NCBI GenBank assembly: GCA_963691655.1
Contig: OY829329.1
Location: 58,231,408-58,295,407 of the forward strand
Origin: Toxonevra muliebris
Lineage: Eukaryota > Arthropoda > Insecta > Diptera > Pallopteridae
DNA: 64,000 nucleotides
Direction: 5' to 3'
The notes below the pieces were generated by a model. The model ran no database searches and had not been told where the DNA came from. It saw only the letters and a program-made list of their open reading frames with translations. Shown here piece after piece: positions 50,801-59,100 of this stretch. The position numbers and the translations under genes were made by a program. Each line of letters starts with the position of its first letter. Position 1 is the stretch's first letter.

Positions 50801-53164
50801 TTCAAGTAACGAAATTGACATGAACTTAAGTCATGACTTTGAAAATTAACCTCTAGATTTAATTTTCATAGTCTCCTAAAAAACTAAATTGATTTTTGTC
50901 GGACAGTGTTATCAGTTGAGTCACTTAGCATAGCATTTTGATAGAATTTCAGAGTGAGTGGATAAAATAGTTTCAGGTTAATGCATTAGTTTCTTCTTTT
51001 CATCATCGTGATCACTTTTTCCGGCAATTACTAATAATGAGTCACTTATTTTAATACGAGTTTCAGTATGAATAACTAGTGAAAATAGTTTCAAGTTAAG
51101 ACATTGTAAACTTCCTTAACCACCATAAATCACTTTTTTGCGGAAATTTTCAATAATGAGTCACTTTTTTTTTTGAAAGATTTTCGGTGTGGTTTGTAAA
51201 ACTATATTTAAGTTAAAGCATTAGCTTTTTTCTTTCAAAATCATAAAACACATTTTTTCGGCAATTTTTTTAATTTTCGGTGTAAGTATTCAAAATAGTT
51301 TAAAGTTGAAGCGTTAACTTCTTCTTTTGACCATCGTGAATTACTTTATTCGATTAATATTTGCGGCTTTTCACAATCGCAAGTTACTTCTTTTGATACA
51401 GTATCATATTGAGCGTTCTTAAATCGTCAAATTATGATACTGGGTTTACACGTTCGTTGTTTTAATTGTCGTTTGATGAACCTTTAAATGCAAACGCAGA
51501 ATAATGAGCATAGAAAAATAAAGCGTTTACATACAGATTATTGGTTATTCGTTTTATGCATCAGGTCTGTTCTAATTTCTAGCAATCATGGTCCATTTGT
51601 TGTTGAAATATTGCCACTTTTTTCATTTGCATCATCGTTGAACTATGATACCTGCTATTAAGGGGGCACTCCCAGTTGTGGACCGAAAAAATAGGCATTT
51701 TCAAGAACTTGTTTTCCATGTAAACCACTGGTTTTTATAAAAAATATTTATTGTCTGAAAGTAAATATATTTACTATACTTAAATTTTTATTAAAAAATA
51801 TTTACAACTTCGTAAGTAATGAACGATCCCGCCGATGCCTCTCTGGAAAATATGTTTTGCTATAACCAACATTTTGCGAATCGATTTTCACTAAAAAAAA
51901 CGATTGCTTTTCAGTTGTATAAAAAATAGTTTTGCATAAAAAAAATCCTTCGATTAACCACTAGATTATTATGTATTGAAAAAGCATATTAAATTTAAAA
52001 ATAATCGGTTCAGTAGTTGTTGAGTAATCCTGGGCACCGGCTTCAAAAATGTCATTTTGAGAAAAACGCGTTTAAGGTTTCAAATCACTGTAATGTCTAG
52101 AAGAACATTTTTTGTTTGGCAATCAAACAGATTCATAAATTTTCACCATTTCAACTTAAAAATTTGTAGACACATTTTTGAAATTATAATTTTAAAGTGA
52201 TTTCTGACTTGTGCTTTTGAAAACAAGATTTTGAATCTTGTAGCACAGGGGTTTTAATAAATAAATAAGTAAATGGAAAAAATAGAGTTTTTGAAAGTTA
52301 CAACTGGAGGTGCCCCCTTAATTTTAAACCACTAGTTCCTTTGAGTTCTCTTATTTTATGGTTTTAAACCGCTGCTCTCATTAATTGTCAACCACTTCTT
52401 TTGGATACATTTTTTTATACTTATGTGGCCAAAAATAGAATCATGCATTGGCCGACACTTTTTTATTTTTACTTTTTTCAATTTACGAAATTCGTTCTTT
52501 TTAGTGTGTTCAATGTGTTGCTTTTTTTCAGTACCTAGATAAAATATCATTGAATCGAGGTTTTTGACTTGAAAATGAGCTTATCTAAAGAAACTTTGCG
52601 TATAATTTAAAAAAAATATTAATATTATTAAATGAACAAAGTTATCAACTCGATTTTTCTGTGTTCTCTTTCTATTATAATCTTCATAATATTTCAGATT
52701 ATCCTGTCGTATATTTCAATCGTAGGCCAGTTCCAGTTTCACTCGAATATGATGGTTATATTTCTACTACTATAGCTTCTACCTCTATAGTTTATACTAC
52801 TATAGCTCCACAAACTAATAATAATAACGTTATGAATTCAAGTCCAACAATAATACGCAAAAACTTTTTAGAAAATTGGATTTTCGAAAATATTTCCAAG
52901 TAAATAACATTTATAATCGCCTACAAAACAATTAGATATTTCGTTTAACCCTAAACCTAACAATTAAAAATACACATTGCTCCGATGAGGAAAATCACTA
53001 CATATATTTCAAATTTCAGTTTCCTTGTTCTTTACTATGCTATCAGTACAAAGAATACTAAACTTTATAGAAAATTATACTGCAGTTCGCAAAATGTATG
53101 ACCACATAACTTTTTTTTTCTTTAAACTATCAGACTCTCTTGTGAGCTTTAGGGTTAAATTTTA

Positions 53165-53196
<32 letters not shown>

Positions 53197-56100
53197 ATAC
53201 ACACTCTCTCTCTCTCTTTCTTTCGCCATCTCTTATACTTTAATTACTTTTCATTAATTTTATTAATCAAATTGCTGCACGTAAATAATTAATTTTGAAC
53301 ACGTTCTCTAAGAGTAAACCTTGTATCTTATGTGAAAATTTTTAAAATTTCTCCTATAATTTTTAGTAAAAAATTTGTATATAAATATTTAATATTGTTT
53401 TCTATGCTTTTCTTTTGTTTGTTGCCTAAATCTTTATTCTCATAATTCTAGTGACAAATTATGTAGTAAAAATTAAAAGGAAAGGAGCCAAACCACTTTC
53501 CGGCGTTTTTGATGCACCAAAAGAATATGCTGCCGATTCATTGGCAGAAGCATCACAGTCTAAATTTACTGTAGTTAGTAGCGTGAGAAAAGATTTTCGT
53601 GATGTCTGGATTTGGTACAATCAAGAAGATATGAAGTAAATTTTTTTAAACATCGTTTGTTTTTCTCTTGAATAGTTTTAATTAAACCTATGACTTTTCT
53701 GTATATATTATTGTACAGTTTACTTTTATATACTTTCTTATTGCATTACGTTACAACAAATTTAATTATTTTTTTTACCAGCAATTTTTTTTTTTTGCTT
53801 TCTTTTTTTTTTTTTTGATTTTTGTAAAATTTCTCAATTAAATTGCAATGCCTAGGAATTGAACAAAATATTAAAATTTATAGTTTATATGAAAAAAAAC
53901 TTTATTATTTATATACTAATCCCCGTTTGATTGCGTCCATAAAAATGCACAATTTTTTAGTTCAGTTAACCGGGGAATGGAATTAACAGAGAAATTTAAA
54001 TACATTTTGAACTATAAAATATAACATTTCCGACTCAATTAAGCAAGAAACGCAATTAATTGATGTTCAATTAACCGGGGACTACTGTAATTGCAATTAA
54101 TCAATATATTCAATATCCATGAAAAGATTTCAATCTTTCAGTCAAATCGCAGTAATTTTTATAAAATAGATTGCAATTATTTTATTTCAAGATTGCAATT
54201 CAATTATTTTTCTGAAATATTTCCATTTTTAGATAAATCAGAAAGATATGTATTTAAACAATCAACCCTATGAAAGTAAGTGAGTGTAACCTATCAATCA
54301 AATCAAAAGATTTCAATTCCTTTATTTTATTCATTTATATAATAAACATTGCAGATTTTTTAATAAATCCCAAAGATTGCAACATTACAATCAAAAAACA
54401 AATCAGTTTAATAGGAAAGATTCTAATTCCCCAAATGTAATCAATTTATACAAAAAAATATTGCAATTTTTTAATCAAATCACATATTGGGAGTATGAAT
54501 GTATAAACTCGTATTTTTTTCGTAAATTGGACATTTATTGTGAAAAAGTGATTATAAATTTATTCTTTAAAGTATTGTCCATCGTTAGCCACAACCTTCT
54601 CCCATCTTTCTGGTAGCATACGGTAGCATTCCGCGTCGAAAGAACTCCTCATCTTTTGAGGCTATCCACGAATCGACCCATTTTTTGAGTTCTTCGAAGG
54701 AACGGAAGTGCTGTTCAGCCAGGCCATGTGTCATCGATCGGAACAAATGGTAATCAGAAGGAGCAATGTCTGGAGAATTCGGCGGGTGGGGTAGCACTTC
54801 CCATTTCAGCGTTTCCAAGTATGTTTTTACTTGCCTTGCAACATGCGGCCGAGCATTGTCGTGCTGAAGAATAACTTCGTCGTGTCTATTCTCATATTCT
54901 GGCCTCTTATCCTTTAATGCTCGACTCAAACGCATCAATTGTAGTCAGTAGCGGTCGCCAGTGATCGTTTCATTCGGTTTCAACAGCTCATAATACACGA
55001 CACCTTTCATATCCCACCAAATACACAGCATAAGCTTGGATCCATGGATGTTCGGCTTTGCCGTTGATGTTGATGCATGTCCGGGCGGTCCCCATGATTT
55101 TTTACGCTTTGGGTTATCGTAACGTATCCACTTTTCATCACCAGTCACAATACGATGCAGAAAACCCTGTCGTTCAATCAGCAGTTCATATGTAAAAAAT
55201 CGTCGTTCGACGTCTCTCGGCTTCAATTCGTACGGCACCCAATTTCCTTGCTTTTGAATCATTCCCAATGCTTTTAATCGTTTAGAAATGGTTGATTGAT
55301 CAACTCCTATAGATTCTGCAAGTTCTTGTTGCGTTTGACATGAATCTTCGAGTAATGCCTTCAATTCTTCATCTTCGAACTTTTTCGGGCCGCCTGAACG
55401 TTCTCTGTCTTCAACATCAAAATCACCACTTTTGAAACGGGCATACCACACCTGACACATTCTAACGTCTATAGCACATTCAGGATAAGCTTCAGTGAGT
55501 AAACGATGTGCTTCAGTTGCGTTTTTCTTTAAATGGAAGAAGCAAATTAAAACTTCCCGCCCTCCCCTAATGTTGTTTTGTTGGCACGAAATTCGACATT
55601 TTCAGCTATAGTAAAACACTTTTATAAAATTATGAAAATTATTTGACAGATCAATCCATATAGTATTTTTGGCGCTCTTCGAGATAGAATAGCTGTCAAT
55701 GTCAAAAAAATGGCGCGTATGATAGATATGAAGTTAGTCACAATTACGAGTTTATACATTCATACTCCCAATAATTATGTAATTAAACTACTACTCCTGT
55801 CAAGAGACTACAATCTTTCTATCTAATCGCTATGATTTCAATAAAAAATGTTGCAATCCCCCAAACTCAAACATTTATATGAAAAATATTGCAATTTTTA
55901 GTCACATCACAAAGAATGGTAATGGTGATTGTGTATTACTTTTACGAAAAAGAGTTCATGCTTTCAATTAAATCACAATTATATACATAAAAAAGATTCT
56001 AATTCCCCTACAAAGCAAATCACAATAATTTTTTTAAAAAATGTATGTAATTCTTTGAATTCAATCATTTATATAAAAATAATGGAATTTTGTGAAATCA

Positions 56101-59100
56101 CAAAGATTGGCAATAAACAATCATTTTTACAAGAAGACAAAAATCTCAAGAATTCAATCTAATGATGGAGAAAAAAATAAATGGGGAAAATCTTTCAGTG
56201 AAATTGAACCATTATGTGTTTTACTATCTTGTTATCAAAATTAATAACATTCCTCGTAATCATTAAAAATTGTGAATTATTTTTCTTCTTTTTTTTTTTT
56301 GAGAATTCGAAATCTAAAATAATTCCTTAACAGTTAACAGATACTTTAAAATACTTAGGTAACCCACAAAACCCTGTTAAGAAATTTACTTATGTGGTAA
56401 AATATTTCGAGTCAGAACTGTAAAAGAATATATTAAATTTTTTTCTATTTTATTTCAAGGAAATTCAATCTCTTTTTGATATGATACTAATAATGATTTT
56501 AGATACATTAACAGAAATTTTGCAAAGTTAGTACAACTTCAATACAAATTAAAAAAAAAAAAAAAACTATATGCTGGAGAAAAAAAAAGAATAAAACTTT
56601 GTTTGTAGTTGATACTTGCTAACATGCGCAGAGAGAGAATTTTCTACACATTGCTTTTAAGTGGCCAATCAGAGTCGGTAGTCGGTAGCAATTGAGTAAG
56701 CGTAAAATCCTCTCAATACGCGTAATAGAAATATCAACGCAATTAAAATGATCTGTATATTATTAAGGTTTGAAATGTTTGCATTCTTACTCTCTTCTCT
56801 CTCTCTCTCTCTTTATTTAAAAAAAAAAAACTGCTATACCTAAATATACAGTTTTTGTACATATGAAGCTGAATTTTGGGTTTACGTCTCGAGAAAATAA
56901 CTACTGAAGAAAGTGGTTTGTGGTTTGGCAGTTTTGAATCTCTCTCATGTTTAGTATCTAGCTTTGTATATACAAACTTTTCGTACTCGTAAATTTAATA
57001 GCTATCGCACTTTTGATTGCATTTTACATTTTGCTCATTATTTTTTTTTCTATGTTTTTTTTTTATTCATTGGTGTTAAAGTTTTTATAAATTTTATGTT
57101 TTCAAATCACTACTGTGTACTAACATTTTTGCATTGCATGCTTTACTAAATACTAATACTCATTATTGTACATTACGCCCATAATTAATTACATTTTTTT
57201 AAATGCTTTATGTTTTCGAGCTTGTTTTATGTTTTAAGTTTTTCATATATAGTTTATTAATTTTTATTTTCTCTTTTCTAATTTTTCAACTATCCAAACT
57301 TATAAAAAACCTTAAATATATAGCACTGATGCTGATGGCTTTACTTTGGCAAAGAAAATCCCAGATACCATTACATCATGGGTTATTACCGGATTCTCTT
57401 TGAATCCTAAAACTGGTTTTGCTTTAACCTCAAGCCCCACAAAGATTCAAGTATTCCAACCATTCTTTGTGTCCACCAACTTGCCGTATTCAGTGAAGAG
57501 AGGTAAGTATCCAAGCTCTATTGATTTACCATTTCAGAATGTAAAATTTGCTAACAAAAATTGCTCATTTGAAAGGAATTGTTATTTCGTAATATGCGCA
57601 AACAGAAAAGCTCTCTGGTTTCAATTGACCAATCATAAACGCTGGTTTCCATTGAGTAACATCAACAGTTTCATAATGTGCGCACCAGAAATATCAACTC
57701 TTTTGAAAGGAATTTGATTGATATAAATTCATATCTACACGTAACTTACTGCAAATATTATTCTTTATTTTTATCACCTGCCTGCGTATATTAGGTGAAG
57801 TAATTGCCGTACCTGTCATAATTTTCAACTATATGGATAAGACGTTAGACGCTGAAATTACTATGGATAATGCTGACAAGGAATATGAATTCACTGAAGC
57901 CACCAATGAAGTCGATGAAAAGTCAATTGATGAAGTGAAACGCATCAAACGTGTCACTATCCCCTCAAATACCGGCAAGAGCGTTTCATTTATGATACGC
58001 CCCAAGAAAGTTGGTGAAACTACATTGAAAATCACTGCTGTTACACCATTAGCCGGTGATGCTATACATCAAATGCTTAAAGTTGAACCGGAAGGTGTTA
58101 CGCAATTTGAAAATCGTGCTGTATTTGTGAATCTTAACGATAAACCTGAACATAGCGAAAAGATTCCCGTCGATATACCAGCAGAAGCTGTACCCGATTC
58201 TGAATATATTGAATTTTCAGTTGTTGGTGATTTACTTGGACCAACTGTTAAAAATCTTGATAAATTAGTGCGTATGCCATATGGTTGTGGTGAACAGAAT
58301 ATGGTTAATTTTGTACCGAATATTTTGGTTTTAAGATATTTGGAAGCAATTAAACAAAATATGCCTACAATTACGGAGAAGGCTAAAAAATTCTTGGAAA
58401 TCGGTTATCAACGTGAACTAACCTACAAACATGATGATGGATCTTATAGTGCATTCGGTAAATCCGATAAATCTGGCAGTACTTGGCTTACTGCGTATGT
58501 TGTACGTTCATTCCATCAGGCCATCAAATACACTGATATCGATCCGAAAGTTATTGTTGAAGGTTTAGACTTTTTGGCCGCAAAACAAGCTGAGAATGGT
58601 AGTTTCCCCGAGTATGGTAAACTTTTCGATTCAGCACATCAAAATGAACTGGGACTAACTGCTTTTGTATTGCTGGCATTTTTGGAAAATGTGGTAAGCA
58701 TTTAAAAAAAAAAAAACAAAATTACTAAATCTGTATCTGTTTGTTATCTCGAAAAGAAATTTTTGTGCATTCCTTTGGCAAAAATAACTTTCTTCCTTTT
58801 CATTATCATTATCGCAATATTGTTCCCTGTAATCGGTTAAATTTTTATCGATAACGTAGAGCTGCAGAATTTCTGATTTCTGGTCAAGTGAAATATCATT
58901 TGAAAAATGTCTTTAAAATTTCAACAATCAAGGTTATAATTCAAAAAGCACAGACAGTAGAGTCTTAGCACTAGCGGATCCAGAACTTTTCAAAGAGCGA
59001 TTTTCGCCCCTTTAAGTTTAGCGATTCAAATGTATAGGACTTTCACCGTTTCAACCAAAAACACACCCTTTTTTTTGGGCAGTCTAGACTGTCAAGGTTT

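Larger units (their letters stand above)
49049..52697 (+). other. Long cassette intron filled with MITEs
   Basis: 3.6 kb with no bait exon found. It holds the inverted-repeat element 49541-50270, a direct repeat (about 50285-50430 and 50775-50888, sharing TTAAGTCATGACTTTGAAAA) and the TTAA element 51662-52317. Confidence 0.7.
53880..56170. repeat. Degenerate tandem repeat (GATTGCAATT...AATCAAATCAC), split by a mariner element
   Basis: Words such as AAAGATTGCAA, ATTCCCCAAA, ATATTGCAATTTTTTAATCA and AAATCACAAAGA recur every 60-70 bp on both sides of the mariner at 54487-55771. Short open frames here are repeat artefacts. Confidence 0.5.

Noticed and set aside
53025..53243. 72-aa frame over the (CT)n tract
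   Set aside because: It reads as Leu/Ser repeats from the microsatellite.
26369..53635. CRISPR-like or tandem-repeat reading of the regularly recurring motif
   Set aside because: The repeats are eukaryotic exons with splice sites and protein homology; spacing and sequence are irregular.
26369..53635. Array of separate small genes
   Set aside because: None has its own start, stop or promoter; all share phase 1 in and phase 2 out and fit the flanking TEP exons.
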